Assembly (NCBI GenBank): GCA_030431475.1
Contig: JAUIJD010000026.1
Coordinates: 1-64,000, forward strand
From: Verrucomicrobiia bacterium
Lineage (GTDB): Bacteria; Verrucomicrobiota; Verrucomicrobiia; Verrucomicrobiales; Akkermansiaceae
Length of the DNA stretch: 64,000 nucleotides
Direction: 5' to 3'
The notes below the pieces were generated by a model. The model was not told the origin of the DNA, ran no database searches, and saw only the letters and a list, made by a program, of their open reading frames with translations. Position 1 is the stretch's first letter. Every line of letters begins with the position of its first letter. Below are positions 48,506 to 57,230 of the stretch, piece after piece. A program made the position numbers and the translations under genes.

Positions 48506-48709
48506 TCAGTCCGCCAGCGCGATCTCGGGCGCCGCTTCGTCCTCCACGTCGGGAAGGACGGGCTGCTCCGGAGTGGCCTGGGCCGAGAGTGGCAGGGATC
48601 CCTTGCCGAGGCGCGGGTAGTCCTCATGCGGCACCTCGCGCACGTAAGTCACTGCCAACCACGCCGCAAAAAAGGCGGCCGAACCCGTCACAAAAAACCG
48701 AATCTTCAT
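48506..48709 (-). CDS. Small membrane-anchored protein
   Basis: 67 residues. One N-terminal membrane helix (FFVTGSAAFFAAWLAVTYV) is followed by a short acidic, proline-rich periplasmic segment (LPDVEDEAAPEIALAD). No family recognised. It lies 54 bases upstream of the CDGSH gene on the same strand. Confidence 0.6.
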   Translation of the reverse strand: MKIRFFVTGSAAFFAAWLAVTYVREVPHEDYPRLGKGSLPLSAQATPEQPVLPDVEDEAAPEIALAD

Positions 48710-48824
48710 CTCGTCTGGCGGATGCCCGGGACAGGCTCCGTTAGGCTGGGACGCGCGGACCTTCGCCCGAGCGCTTGAAAAAACGCAAGCACTTTCCGGG
48801 CCGAAATCGCCGCCCGCTGTCAGA

Positions 48825-50252
48825 TCAGCGTCCCAAAACCACCGGTCCGCTCAGATTTCCGTAGCGATCGGCCGCGCTGGCGGAGATCGCCTCGGGCAGG
48901 CCGCGGGACGGCTGGAGCGAGGCGTCCGGCCGTCCTTTCGGCAGCACGGCGATCATGTGCCACTTGCTGCCGTAGCGGCCCATCACCGCCAGCTTGTCGG
49001 TGCCGGCGTCGCCCGGTCGCCAGCCGATCCTCAGCCGGCCGCCCTCGCCGCGGGCCTCGAGGCGCGGACGGGCGACCTCCTTTTTCCCCATCCACGGCAT
49101 CGGCGGCACCAGCGCCGGGGTCGAGTAGGCGCCCTTGGCCAGGGCGTTGGAGATCCCGCCGCGGTTCTGCATCAGCGCCTTCATGCTCCAGTGAATCTGG
49201 CCGACGTAGTTGCGGTCGATGCTGCGGCTCAGGCCGACCTGCTTGACGATCTCCGCGGCCGGACGCCCGGGGTCCTCGGAGCTTTGGATCCGCGAGGTCG
49301 CGATGCCGGGCCACACCGGGCGGCGGCCCTGCTGGCGCCACCAGCTGAGCAGCGCGGAGAAGCTCTGCTTGCGCGGTTGGTCGCGCCAGTAGAGCTGGGG
49401 CGCGAGGTAGTCGACCCAGCCCTTCGACAACCACTTGCGCGCGTCGCAGCCGAGCTGTTCGTAGGCATCGAGCCCGGCCTCGATCCCGCTCGGGACGCCC
49501 GGACGGTAGATCCCGAAGGGCGAAATGCCGACCCGCACCCACGGCTTGGCCGCCTTCACCTGGTCGTAGAGGCTTTTCACGAAGCCATCGACGATCGCCC
49601 GCCGCTGCGCCGGCGAGCGGCCGTCGGGGAAGCTCTTGCCGCCCTTCGGGTAGGGGTAGAAGTAGTCGTCGAGGTGCACGCCGTCGATGTCGTAGCGGCG
49701 GACCACGTCGAGAATGGCACCGAGCGCCCGGGCGGAGGTGTCCGGGTGGCCGGGATCGCACCACACGCCGCCGGCGTAGCGTTTGGTGATGTGGGGGGCG
49801 GAGCGGGTCACGTGGTCCTTCGAGGCCGGGTGGGCGGCGTTGGAGAGGGCTCGGTAGGGGTTGAACCAGGCGTGGACCTCGATCCCGCGCCGGTGGGCCT
49901 CGTCGATGCAGAACTGCAGCGGGTCGTAGCCCGGCGACTTGCCCATGGTGCCGGTCAGCCAGTGGCTCCACGGCTCGCGGCTCGAACGGTAGACGGCATC
50001 GGCATGCGGCCGCACCTGGAGCAGGATGGCGTTCATGTTGAGCGACGCCATGCGGTCGAGGATGGCGATCATCTCGGCGCGCTGGGCGGCGGCGCTCAGG
50101 CCCTTGGTGCTGGGCCAGTCGATGTTGTGGACGACGGCCACCCAGGCGCCGCGGAACTCGCGCGCCGGCAGCGGCGGCTTGTCGCGGACGGGTCGGTAGG
50201 TCTGGGCGAAAAGGGGCGCCGTGAGGAGCAGCAGGCACAACAGGAACCGCAT
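48825..50252 (-). CDS. Exported glycoside-hydrolase-like protein (GHL10/DUF187)
   Basis: 475 residues. Signal peptide MRFLLCLLLLTAPLFAQ; then the GHL10 TIM barrel: REFRGAWVAVVHNIDWPS, LNMNAILLQVRPHADAVYRSS, GIEVHAWFNPYRA, DIDGVHLDDYFYPYP, VRVGISPFGIYRPG, WVDYLAPQLYWRD. The family (YngK-like) is thought to act on glycosaminoglycan- or peptidoglycan-like polymers. The C-terminal 80 residues form a separate beta domain. The 184-base gap upstream holds two repeats. Probably surface polymer degradation. Confidence 0.9.
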   Translation of the reverse strand: MRFLLCLLLLTAPLFAQTYRPVRDKPPLPAREFRGAWVAVVHNIDWPSTKGLSAAAQRAEMIAILDRMASLNMNAILLQVRPHADAVYRSSREPWSHWLTGTMGKSPGYDPLQFCIDEAHRRGIEVHAWFNPYRALSNAAHPASKDHVTRSAPHITKRYAGGVWCDPGHPDTSARALGAILDVVRRYDIDGVHLDDYFYPYPKGGKSFPDGRSPAQRRAIVDGFVKSLYDQVKAAKPWVRVGISPFGIYRPGVPSGIEAGLDAYEQLGCDARKWLSKGWVDYLAPQLYWRDQPRKQSFSALLSWWRQQGRRPVWPGIATSRIQSSEDPGRPAAEIVKQVGLSRSIDRNYVGQIHWSMKALMQNRGGISNALAKGAYSTPALVPPMPWMGKKEVARPRLEARGEGGRLRIGWRPGDAGTDKLAVMGRYGSKWHMIAVLPKGRPDASLQPSRGLPEAISASAADRYGNLSGPVVLGR

Positions 50253-50291
50253 GACTCTCCCATGAGGCCGGAAACGGCCCGGCGCAAGGAT

Positions 50292-50314
50292 GGAGCGCCG
50301 ATTATGAAATCGGC
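50292..50314. repeat. REP-like hairpin, GGAG-C-GCCGATT family (single)
   Basis: GGAGC, GCCGATT, ATGA, AATCGGC, identical to the left copies at 34139 and 51874. No inverted partner follows; instead a CGCCAAG-family copy starts 18 bases later. Confidence 0.85.
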
Positions 50315-50332
50315 CCGATGATGATGGGGGGC

Positions 50333-50359
50333 ACCGCCAAGACGCCAAGGACGCAAAGG
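50333..50359. repeat. CGCCAAG/CGCAAAG repeat (single)
   Basis: ACCGCCAAGACGCCAAGG then ACGCAAAGG, the same word as at 17231 with one change. The rest of the 50360-50436 stretch shows no gene. Confidence 0.8.
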
Positions 50360-50436
50360 CAGGGGCTCCGCAGGAGGATCAAGGACCGCGCGACGCTGTC
50401 GCGCACGCGGTAGTCCATCACGGCCTGCTCCCCGGA

Positions 50437-51834
50437 TCAGTGGTCCATCACGCGGATCGTGCCTGTTAGGGTGACGGCCGAACGCTTCCCGACGGATTCG
50501 AAGACCGCGATTTCCTGCGGCTCGCCGGTCGTCAGGATGGTCGCGGAGTCGAGGTGGATTCCGGATTCGAAGTCGATGAGGTAGCGGACATCCATCAGGC
50601 GCTCACCCGCTCCGATATTGGTCGCGATCTCAAGTAGCTTGCCGGATGTCCCCCTTCGCGAGCGGACAATGCCGACTCTCTCCCCACTCCGGCAAAGGAG
50701 TCGCGCCATGATGCCCGGGCTTTGGAGGGTGTGCTCGATTGCCAGCGGGCGGCAGATGCAGCCCGGGCTCACGATCACTTCGAGGAGATCGACATCGGTG
50801 GAGGTGCTGACGACGGTGATGATGTGATCATCCGGGTGGAAGCCCGCCAAAGATCCCGGGGTGGACAGTTGCAGGCCGTTGGCGCGTAAGGGCTCCCGGA
50901 CATCGATCCATCTCGGGCCTGGGAAGATTCGGGCGTCCTTGCCCTGCGCGAGGTCGGGAAACACTCCCCGTCGGTCGCCGGAGATCCGGAATAGAAAGTC
51001 GGGTGGGACGTGGAAACTTCCTGTAACCAGTCCATTCGCCAGGCTTCGCCTGCTCACTGTCGGGTGCCGGACCGATCCGTCGTCGATGCGCTCGATGCCG
51101 CGGGGCGTCTCGAACTCCCTGAGCTGGGTGATGAGGGTTCCCTCGGTGGTGATCGCTTCGCATGACACCCGGACCTCCCAGGAACCCTGCTCGTCCTGCC
51201 AGGTAGCCAGGGAGACCGTGCGCTCGACCGGAACGGTGGCGCCGATTTCGATGCCGTCCGTCCAGTCGGTGTCTCTCTGCCAGGATGCGGCGAGGGCGAT
51301 GTCCACTAGCATCCGGTCGGCGCTGAGGTGGGCCGTGGCGGAGAGGTGCAGGCCTCGACTCTTCGACGAGAATTCCTCGCCGCTCTGAGAGAGCAGAGAG
51401 ACCGTGCTCGGTTCAGCCCGGTCGCGGTGGACCTCAAACGTGGTCCGGATCAAATGCGGCTGTCCGGGCAGATCCAGCTGTTGCTCGACGATATCCAACT
51501 GTGCCCAGGAGCCATGACCCACCAGTTTCCCCGAAGAAGCGTTCCATACCAGCCACTCGAGCCCGGGTCCGGGCTGGTCTTCGGTCACAGGAGGGGCGAA
51601 CGGGTCCAGGTCGGCCGCTTCTTCGGCTTCCCACTCCACCGCTGCCATCACGTCCCACAGTTCGTCGCCGGGCTTGAAGAAGGCCGACGCCGAAGGTGGA
51701 TTCTTGAGGCGTTGGCATTTGGGGTTGGTGACACCCTCCCAGATCAGGGTCTCCAGCGGCACCTTCCACGCCATGGTATGCGCACCGCAGGCCGTGAGCG
51801 CGAGGAGGAGCCAGAGCGCCAGCGGGAGTTTCAC
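50437..51834 (-). CDS. Large lipoprotein of unknown function
   Basis: 465 residues. Lipoprotein signal LALWLLLALTAC, then a mature protein with high predicted beta content. Near residues 345-365 (AGFHPDDHIITVVSTSTDVDLLEVI) there is a PDZ-like strand-loop order, but no catalytic motif is apparent. Tryptophan-rich N-terminal part (WEGVTN, ELWDVMAAVEWEAEEAAD). Surface or periplasmic; function unknown. GC content is slightly lower than its neighbours by eye. Confidence 0.8.
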   Translation of the reverse strand: MKLPLALWLLLALTACGAHTMAWKVPLETLIWEGVTNPKCQRLKNPPSASAFFKPGDELWDVMAAVEWEAEEAADLDPFAPPVTEDQPGPGLEWLVWNASSGKLVGHGSWAQLDIVEQQLDLPGQPHLIRTTFEVHRDRAEPSTVSLLSQSGEEFSSKSRGLHLSATAHLSADRMLVDIALAASWQRDTDWTDGIEIGATVPVERTVSLATWQDEQGSWEVRVSCEAITTEGTLITQLREFETPRGIERIDDGSVRHPTVSRRSLANGLVTGSFHVPPDFLFRISGDRRGVFPDLAQGKDARIFPGPRWIDVREPLRANGLQLSTPGSLAGFHPDDHIITVVSTSTDVDLLEVIVSPGCICRPLAIEHTLQSPGIMARLLCRSGERVGIVRSRRGTSGKLLEIATNIGAGERLMDVRYLIDFESGIHLDSATILTTGEPQEIAVFESVGKRSAVTLTGTIRVMDH

Positions 51835-51873
51835 CCTGCGAGGGTGATCCTCGGGGCGAGGCAGGGCAAGGAA

Positions 51874-51953
51874 GGAGCGCCGATTATGAAATCGGCACCA
51901 CGCAGTTCCGGAAGAAATGCCGATTTCATAATCGGCGCTCCTGTCCGGCGCTC
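51874..51953. repeat. REPIN-like inverted pair, GGAG-C-GCCGATT family
   Basis: Left copy 51874-51897 and exact inverted right copy 51918-51941 enclose only 20 bases; an extra partial tail GGCGCTCC (51946-51953) abuts the stop codon of the aminopeptidase gene. This is the most compact pair in the window. Confidence 0.9.
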
Positions 51954-53054
51954 CTATCTGTTCAGCTTCGCCAGCGACTTGGGGAGGAACTTGCCGTCCT
52001 TGCGGATGAGCTTGCCGTCGAAGCGGATCTCGCCGCCGCCGTAGTCCCTGCGCTGGATGCAGACCATGTCCCAGTGGACCTGCGAGCGGTTGCCGTTGTC
52101 GGCCTCCTCGTAGGCCTGGCCGGGGGTGAAGTGGAACGATCCGCCGATCTTCTCGTCGAACAGGATGTCGCGCATCGGGTGGCGGATCTCGGCGTTGTAG
52201 CCGAGGGCGAACTCGCCGATGAAGCGGGAGCCGGCGTCGCTGTCGAGGATCTTGTTGAGCTCGCGGTTCTTGCCCGGCGACTCGGCCTTGACGATCTTTC
52301 CCTTTTCAAAGGTGAGCTTCACCGAGTCGAAGGGGATTCCCTGATAGATGGTCGGGGCGTTGTAGCTGAGCACGCCTTCGATGCTGTCCTTCACCGGTGC
52401 GGTGAAGACCTCGCCGTCGGGGATGTTGTGGGTGCCGGCGCAGGCGACCGCCGGGATGTCCTTGATCGAAAAGCGCAGGTCGGTGCCCGGGCCGGTGATC
52501 TCGACGAGGTCGGTCTTGTCCATCAGGCGCTTGAGCGCGCTGGCGGCGGGGAGCAGGCCCTTGTAGTCGACCAGGCAGACCTTGAAGTAGAAGTCCTCGA
52601 AGGCCTCGGTGCTCATCCCGGCCTGCTGCGCCATCGAGGGCGTCGGCCAGCGCAGCACGCACCACTTGGTGTGCTTCACCCGGCGGTCGAGCACCGGGCG
52701 CAGGTATTTCATCGCCAGCTTCATGTGCTTCGCCGGGACGTCGCTGCTCTCGGCGATGTTGTGGCTGCCGCGGACGGCGAGGTAGGCGTCCATGCCCTTC
52801 ATCTCGGCCATCAGGTTCTTGGCGATGAGCCGGTACTGCTCGTCGGTCGATCCCCGCAGCAGCTCGCGGGTGAGGCGGGACGAGTTGATCCGCAGCACCG
52901 GCACGCCGCCTCGCTTGCGGGTGGCGCGGATGAGGGCCAGACCGATCGAGTCGGGTACGTCGTAGAGGTCGATGAGGACCTTCTCGCCCCTTTTCAGGGA
53001 AACCGAGTAACCGATCAGGGCCTTCGCCAGTTCGTCAACGCGCGGGTCGTGCAT
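51954..53054 (-). CDS. M29 family aminopeptidase
   Basis: 366 residues. The fold is recognisable by an N-terminal [43 protein letters not shown] and the metal-ligand region: [48 protein letters not shown]. The latter contains the glutamate, histidine and aspartate ligands of the dinuclear zinc/cobalt site. Cleaves N-terminal residues from peptides in the cytoplasm. Full length for the family. Confidence 0.9.
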   Translation of the reverse strand: MHDPRVDELAKALIGYSVSLKRGEKVLIDLYDVPDSIGLALIRATRKRGGVPVLRINSSRLTRELLRGSTDEQYRLIAKNLMAEMKGMDAYLAVRGSHNIAESSDVPAKHMKLAMKYLRPVLDRRVKHTKWCVLRWPTPSMAQQAGMSTEAFEDFYFKVCLVDYKGLLPAASALKRLMDKTDLVEITGPGTDLRFSIKDIPAVACAGTHNIPDGEVFTAPVKDSIEGVLSYNAPTIYQGIPFDSVKLTFEKGKIVKAESPGKNRELNKILDSDAGSRFIGEFALGYNAEIRHPMRDILFDEKIGGSFHFTPGQAYEEADNGNRSQVHWDMVCIQRRDYGGGEIRFDGKLIRKDGKFLPKSLAKLNR

Positions 53055-53060
53055 GAGCCG

Positions 53061-53180
53061 AGGCTGAAACTTGAAGTTTCAAACTTCAAACTCGAATCCC
53101 GGGGAGGGGAACGGTCCGGCAGAACCCCGTCGCCCCGGAATTTGAAGTTTGGAGTTTCGAGTTTGAGGTTTCAGGCTGCG
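53061..53180. repeat. Inverted AACTTCAAACT-type repeat pair
   Basis: The left arm (53061-53096: GGCTGAAACTTGAAGTTTC, AAACTTCAAACTCGA) and right arm (53139-53180: TTTGAAGTTTGGAGTTTCGA, GTTTGAGGTTTCAGGCTG) are imperfect reverse complements built from CTTCAAACT/GTTTGA words. They separate the divergent aminopeptidase and purN genes, so any promoters must lie inside. Confidence 0.75.
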
Positions 53181-53183
53181 CCT

Positions 53184-53768
53184 ATGCGATTGGGCATTCT
53201 TGGATCGGGATCGGGATCGAACATGCAGGCCATCCTCGAGGCGATCGAGGCGGGCACGCTCGATGCCGAGATCGTGCTGGTGCTTTCCGATGTGCCGGAC
53301 GCCTACATCCTTGAGCGTGCGCGGGAGCGGGGGATCGCGACCGGGGTCATCGACTGCCGCGGGTTCCGCTCGAAGTTTCCCGACGAGGCCCAGCTTGAGA
53401 CCGCGGCGCGGCTGAAAGAGGCCGGAGTCGATCTGGTCTGTCTCGCCGGCTTCATGCGGATCGTGAAGAAGCCGCTGCTCGACGCCTTTCCGCAGCGGAT
53501 CCTCAACATCCACCCCTCGCTGCTGCCGGCCTTCCCCGGCCTCGAGGCGTGGACGCAGGCGCTGGAGGCCGGGGTGCCGGAAACGGGCTGCACGGTGCAC
53601 TATGTCGACGCCGGCATGGACACCGGTCCGACGATTCTCAGGGCCAAGGTGCCGGTGAAGCCGGACGACACGCCGGAGTCGCTGCACGCCCGCATCCAGG
53701 AGCAGGAACACCGCATCTATCCTGAGGCGATCCGGCAGGTTCAGGACATCGTTTCCGCCGCGAACTAA
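53184..53768 (+). CDS. purN: Phosphoribosylglycinamide formyltransferase
   Basis: 194 residues. It opens MRLGILGSGSGSNMQAIL (phosphate loop), with the folate/catalytic region LAGFMRIVKKPLLDAFPQRILNIHPSLLPAFPG (Asn and His of NIHPSLLP) and the catalytic aspartate in CTVHYVDAGMDTGP. Transfers formyl from 10-formyl-THF to GAR in purine synthesis. The ATG at 53184 is directly after the repeat pair. Confidence 0.96.
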   Translation: MRLGILGSGSGSNMQAILEAIEAGTLDAEIVLVLSDVPDAYILERARERGIATGVIDCRGFRSKFPDEAQLETAARLKEAGVDLVCLAGFMRIVKKPLLDAFPQRILNIHPSLLPAFPGLEAWTQALEAGVPETGCTVHYVDAGMDTGPTILRAKVPVKPDDTPESLHARIQEQEHRIYPEAIRQVQDIVSAAN

Positions 53769-53775
53769 GCCATTC

Positions 53776-54687
53776 ATGAGGACCCTCGAACCGCTCCGCG
53801 AACGACTCAACGCCACCGTCCTCGGTGCGGAGGGCGCGGCCGACCTGCTGATGGTCGCGCTGCTGGCCCGCGGGCACGTGCTCATCGAGGGGCCGCCGGG
53901 GATCGGCAAGACCTCGCTGGCGCACACGCTGGCGAGTTCGATCGGCGGCAGCTTCAAGCGCGTCCAGTTCACGCCCGACCTGCTGCCCGCCGACCTGCTG
54001 GGTTACTCGCTCTACCGGATGGACCGCGGCGACTTCGAGTTCGTGCCCGGTCCGGTCTTCGCCCACTGCCTGCTGGCCGACGAGATCAACCGCACGTCGC
54101 CGCGGGTGCAGAGCGCGCTGCTCGAGTGCATGAACGAGCACCAGGTGACGCTCGAGGGCGTGACGCGCCCGCTGCCCGAGCCCTTCCTCGTGATCGCGAC
54201 GCAGAACGACGGGGATCCGCACGGCACCTTCCCGCTGCCGGAGCCGCAGCTCGACCGTTTCCTGCTGTCGATCCGGATGGAGCTGCCGGTGGCGGAAATC
54301 CAGAGCCGCATCCTGCTGGGGCACGCCTCCGGCGAGATCAACGGCCACGGCCGACCGGACGCGCTGGTCCAGCCGGAAGAGGTGCTGGCGCTGCAGGGTC
54401 AGGTGAGGGCGCTGCCCTTCGGTGAACCGCTGGCCGGCTACATCACGGAGCTTTGCGAAAGCCTGCGGCGTCGGTCCGGCGCGGACCACTCGGTCTCGGT
54501 GCGGGCCTCGCTGGCGGTGATGCAGGCGGCGCGGGCCGCGGCATTCCTGGAGGAGGCCAAGGCGGTGCATCCCGATCACGTGCAGCGGATCTTCCGGGCG
54601 GTGATGCGTCACCGACTGGTGCCGGCGGATGCCTCGGATCCGGCACCCATGATCGAGGACGCACTGGAGAATACCCTCGTCCCGTGA
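53776..54687 (+). CDS. MoxR-type AAA ATPase
   Basis: 303 residues. Walker A IEGPPGIGKTSLAHTLA at ~37-53, FTPDLLPADLLGYSLYR, Walker B HCLLADEINRTSPRVQSALLECMNEHQVTL, sensor 1 LVIATQND and the arginine-finger region LPEPQLDRFLL, then a C-terminal lid. MoxR proteins are chaperone-like and normally sit beside DUF58 and VWA genes; none is adjacent here. It follows purN by 7 bases. Confidence 0.92.
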   Translation: MRTLEPLRERLNATVLGAEGAADLLMVALLARGHVLIEGPPGIGKTSLAHTLASSIGGSFKRVQFTPDLLPADLLGYSLYRMDRGDFEFVPGPVFAHCLLADEINRTSPRVQSALLECMNEHQVTLEGVTRPLPEPFLVIATQNDGDPHGTFPLPEPQLDRFLLSIRMELPVAEIQSRILLGHASGEINGHGRPDALVQPEEVLALQGQVRALPFGEPLAGYITELCESLRRRSGADHSVSVRASLAVMQAARAAAFLEEAKAVHPDHVQRIFRAVMRHRLVPADASDPAPMIEDALENTLVP

Positions 54688-55146
54688 TGGGGAGTGCGGA
54701 GGCTTGCCTCCGCTTTCAGGGTGATCAAGCTAGGGAGAGATCGGTTGCTTGATGGAGAGGATCCAAAGGATGAACATGATGAGATTTCAATCTCGCCGGT
54801 CCGACGGTGCGCGGAACGTCCTGCGAGATGCCGGAAACCGGAAAATGGATCCCATTCATCCTGCCCATCAAGTCCATCATACTTCCCAATTCCCGGCGTT
54901 CCGCATGATCCTTTCCCTAGCTTGATCGCCCTGCCTCCGCTTTTGAACCACGGGGTGGTGGCCTGATCCGTTGCTTCGCTTGATGACGGAAAGCGCTGTG
55001 GCTTCGTGCCGGGATCCCTTTCGGGCGGGATTGCTCACCGATGGACGGAAAGCGGAGGCAGCCGACTTCGCTGAAGCTTCGACGGACAAGAGCCACGCAC
55101 ACACCAAAACGCTCGCACGTCGGGGCTCCCGTGCTACCCCTCGGGT
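54688..55146. repeat. Non-coding composite repeat region
   Basis: 459 bases with no supported gene. A left-orientation GGAG-TGC hairpin (54691-54716) is followed by TGATCAAGCTAGGGA (54722-54736). That word returns inverted as TCCCTAGCTTGATC at 54914-54927 and is again followed by GCCTCCGCTTTTGAACC. A degenerate right copy (AAAGCGGAGGCAGCC) is near 55049. It looks like nested and decayed REP-type insertions. Confidence 0.65.
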
Positions 55147-55941
55147 GTGAGAGCCCTCGACCTGCCTGAGACGCCGCGCCATGTGCTGTCGTTCGACTTC
55201 GACGGCACGCTGCACGATCCGGCCCAGTCGCCGCCGGTGGCGGATGCCTTTTTCGAAAAGATCGCCGCGCTGCGGGCGAGCGCGGGGGCGGTGTGGGGGA
55301 TCAATACCGGGCGCTCGATGGAGCACGTGATCGAGGGGTTGATCGAGAGCCGCTTTCCCTTCGCGCCGGACTGGGTGGTGGCGCGCGAGCGCGAGCTGTG
55401 GTTTCCGAACGCGGTCGGCCGCTGGGTCGGCGACGACGAATGGAACAAGCGGTGCGAGAAGGACCACCGGAGGTTCTTCCGCAAGGTGCGGCGGTTGATG
55501 AAGAGGATTCGCGCCGAAGTCGAGGAGCACACCGGCGCCCAGTGGGTCGAGGAGGCCGGGGATCCGGCGGGGCTGATCGCCCGGACCGAGGAGGAGATGG
55601 AGTGGATCGTGGCGAAGGTGCGCGAGCTGTCCGCGGACGAGCCGCTGCTCAACTGGCAGCGCAACACGATCTACCTGCGCTTCGGTCATCGTGACTACCA
55701 GAAAGGTAGTAGTCTGGGGCGCGTGGCGGCGGGATACGGGCTGGGGGCGGCGGATTGCTTCGCGATCGGCGACAGCCACAACGACTTCGAGATGCTTTCG
55801 CCGCCATCGTCGTCACGGATCGCCTGTCCGGCCAACGCGGTGCCGGAGATCCGCGCCCACGTCGAGGCGGTCGGGGGGCACGTGTGCCTGGCCGGCCACA
55901 GCGAGGGCTGCGTGGAGGCGCTGGAGAAGTTCTTCGGGTAG
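55147..55941 (+). CDS. HAD superfamily hydrolase (Cof/sucrose-phosphatase-like)
   Basis: 264 residues from a GTG at 55147. Motif I LSFDFDGTLHDP (nucleophile aspartate ~17), motif II INTGRSMEHV, and motif IV FAIGDSHNDFEMLSPPSSSRIACPANAVPEI with the GDSxND signature. The cap type is IIB. Likely a phosphatase on a sugar phosphate or similar small molecule; the substrate cannot be read from sequence. A REPIN-like pair begins 8 bases after its stop. Confidence 0.9.
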   Translation: MRALDLPETPRHVLSFDFDGTLHDPAQSPPVADAFFEKIAALRASAGAVWGINTGRSMEHVIEGLIESRFPFAPDWVVARERELWFPNAVGRWVGDDEWNKRCEKDHRRFFRKVRRLMKRIRAEVEEHTGAQWVEEAGDPAGLIARTEEEMEWIVAKVRELSADEPLLNWQRNTIYLRFGHRDYQKGSSLGRVAAGYGLGAADCFAIGDSHNDFEMLSPPSSSRIACPANAVPEIRAHVEAVGGHVCLAGHSEGCVEALEKFFG

Positions 55942-55948
55942 GGGTTCC

Positions 55949-56152
55949 GGAGGATCGACATTCCTGTCGATCTTCACCTCACACCCACTTCTCGAAATGA
56001 CCTGACGACATCGGATTCACCGCAAAGGCGCAAAGGACGCCAAGCTCGACCGATGGTATTTCGAACCCCCTGCCTTTGCGGTCTTGGCGGTTCCGTCTGG
56101 CCGTATGTGAAATCGTCGTCCCCGGGCCGATCGACAGGAATGTCGATCCTCC
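55949..56152. repeat. Nested repeat: REPIN pair (GGAG-GATCGACA) enclosing a CGCAAAG pair
   Basis: Outer pair: 55949-55972 (GGAG, GATCGACA, TTCC, TGTCGATC) and 56129-56152 (GATCGACA, GGAA, TGTCGATC, CTCC). Inside lies a second inverted pair of the CGCCAAG family, 56019-56044 and 56073-56092. The outer right end overlaps the pyrE stop codon. Confidence 0.9.
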
Positions 56153-56709
56153 TAAAGGAGCGTGCTGCGCGAGTAGAGCGAGAGCACCGGGACACCGCGG
56201 GCCTCGATGGTCTGGCGGCCGCCCTCCTCGCGGTCGACCAGCACCAGGGCGAAGGCGACCTTGCCGCCGGCCGCCTCGATGGCGTCGATCGCCTTGAGGG
56301 TCGAGCCGCCGGTGGTGATGACGTCGTCGACGACGATGATGGTGTCGCCTTCCTTGAAGTTGCCCTCGATCTGCTTGCCGCGCCCGTGGCCTTTGGGTTC
56401 CTTGCGCACGGTGAAGACCTGCAGCGCCTCGCCGGGGTGGAGGCGGGCGGAGGTCATGCCGATGGCGAGCGAAATCGGGTCGGCGCCCATGGTCATGCCG
56501 CCGATGGCGTCGATGGCGAGGCCCTCGCTCCGGATCCGCTCGCGCACCGCGGCCCAGCCGATCTCGCCGACGAGGTTGGCGCCGACCGGGTCGAGGGTGG
56601 TCACGCGGCAGTCGATGTAGAGGTCGCTTTCCTTGCCGGAGGCGAGGGTGAAGGTGCCGGTGCGGACAGACTTCTCGAGGAGGATGGCTTTGAGGTCGGC
56701 GGAGGACAT
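56152..56709 (-). CDS. pyrE: Orotate phosphoribosyltransferase
   Basis: 185 residues. GTFTLASGKESDLYIDCR at the N-terminus, then the flexible-loop lysines (VRKEPKGHGRGKQIEG) and the PRPP-binding motif IIVVDDVITTGGSTLKAID near residues 123-138. Makes OMP in pyrimidine synthesis. The stop codon is shared with the GGAG foot of the neighbouring repeat (TAGGAG). Confidence 0.96.
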   Translation of the reverse strand: MSSADLKAILLEKSVRTGTFTLASGKESDLYIDCRVTTLDPVGANLVGEIGWAAVRERIRSEGLAIDAIGGMTMGADPISLAIGMTSARLHPGEALQVFTVRKEPKGHGRGKQIEGNFKEGDTIIVVDDVITTGGSTLKAIDAIEAAGGKVAFALVLVDREEGGRQTIEARGVPVLSLYSRSTLL

Positions 56710-56810
56710 GGCGCGAGCGTAGCTTGCGAGTGCCGAGTGAGAAGTGCCGAGTGAGAAGCGTTCCGGCAGCGGGCTTGTGAAGAGGGGGCCGAGGTGGTTG
56801 CTTGGAAGGC

Positions 56811-57230
56811 GTGGAGAAGCCGGCGCCGAAGAAGCTGAAGCTGGTGCGTCTGGATGGGCCGTTGGGGGACCTGTCGCACATGACGCCGGCGGAGCGGGCG
56901 GAGATCGTGCAGCAGGATGGACGGCGGAGGATCTTCGAGGAGATCGTGAGCGTGGAGATGGCCGCGTGGCGGAGTTTTTTTCTGTGGGGTGGAATGTGTG
57001 TCGGCGGGTGGTCGCTCGGGGTGCTTGTCCGTGTCGGGATGAGATTTCTCTACGGGGCGGGAATGGGTTTGCCCTCGTGGCTTTGGAATCTGCTCATGCT
57101 GCTGGTGGGCGTGTCGGTTCTCGTCGGAGTGGTGTCTTTCCTGCCTGCTGTCGTGTGTTTCGCGAAACTGCTGGTCGCGATGCATCGCCGTCGGCGCCTG
57201 GGGCGGAGTGGCTCCTTGCAGGAGCCATGA
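56811..57230 (+). CDS. Small two-helix membrane protein ending in a repeat
   Basis: About 139 residues from a GTG at 56811 (a TTG at 56802 and an ATG at 56880 are alternatives). The N-terminal half is soluble (SHMTPAERAEIVQQDGRRRIFEEIVSVEMA). It is followed by two membrane helices (SFFLWGGMCVGGWSLGVLVRV and LWNLLMLLVGVSVLVGVVSFL) and a basic end (RRRRLGRSGSLQEP). The last seven residues and the stop are encoded by the REP-like hairpin at 57205. No family recognised. Confidence 0.65.
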   Translation: MEKPAPKKLKLVRLDGPLGDLSHMTPAERAEIVQQDGRRRIFEEIVSVEMAAWRSFFLWGGMCVGGWSLGVLVRVGMRFLYGAGMGLPSWLWNLLMLLVGVSVLVGVVSFLPAVVCFAKLLVAMHRRRRLGRSGSLQEP

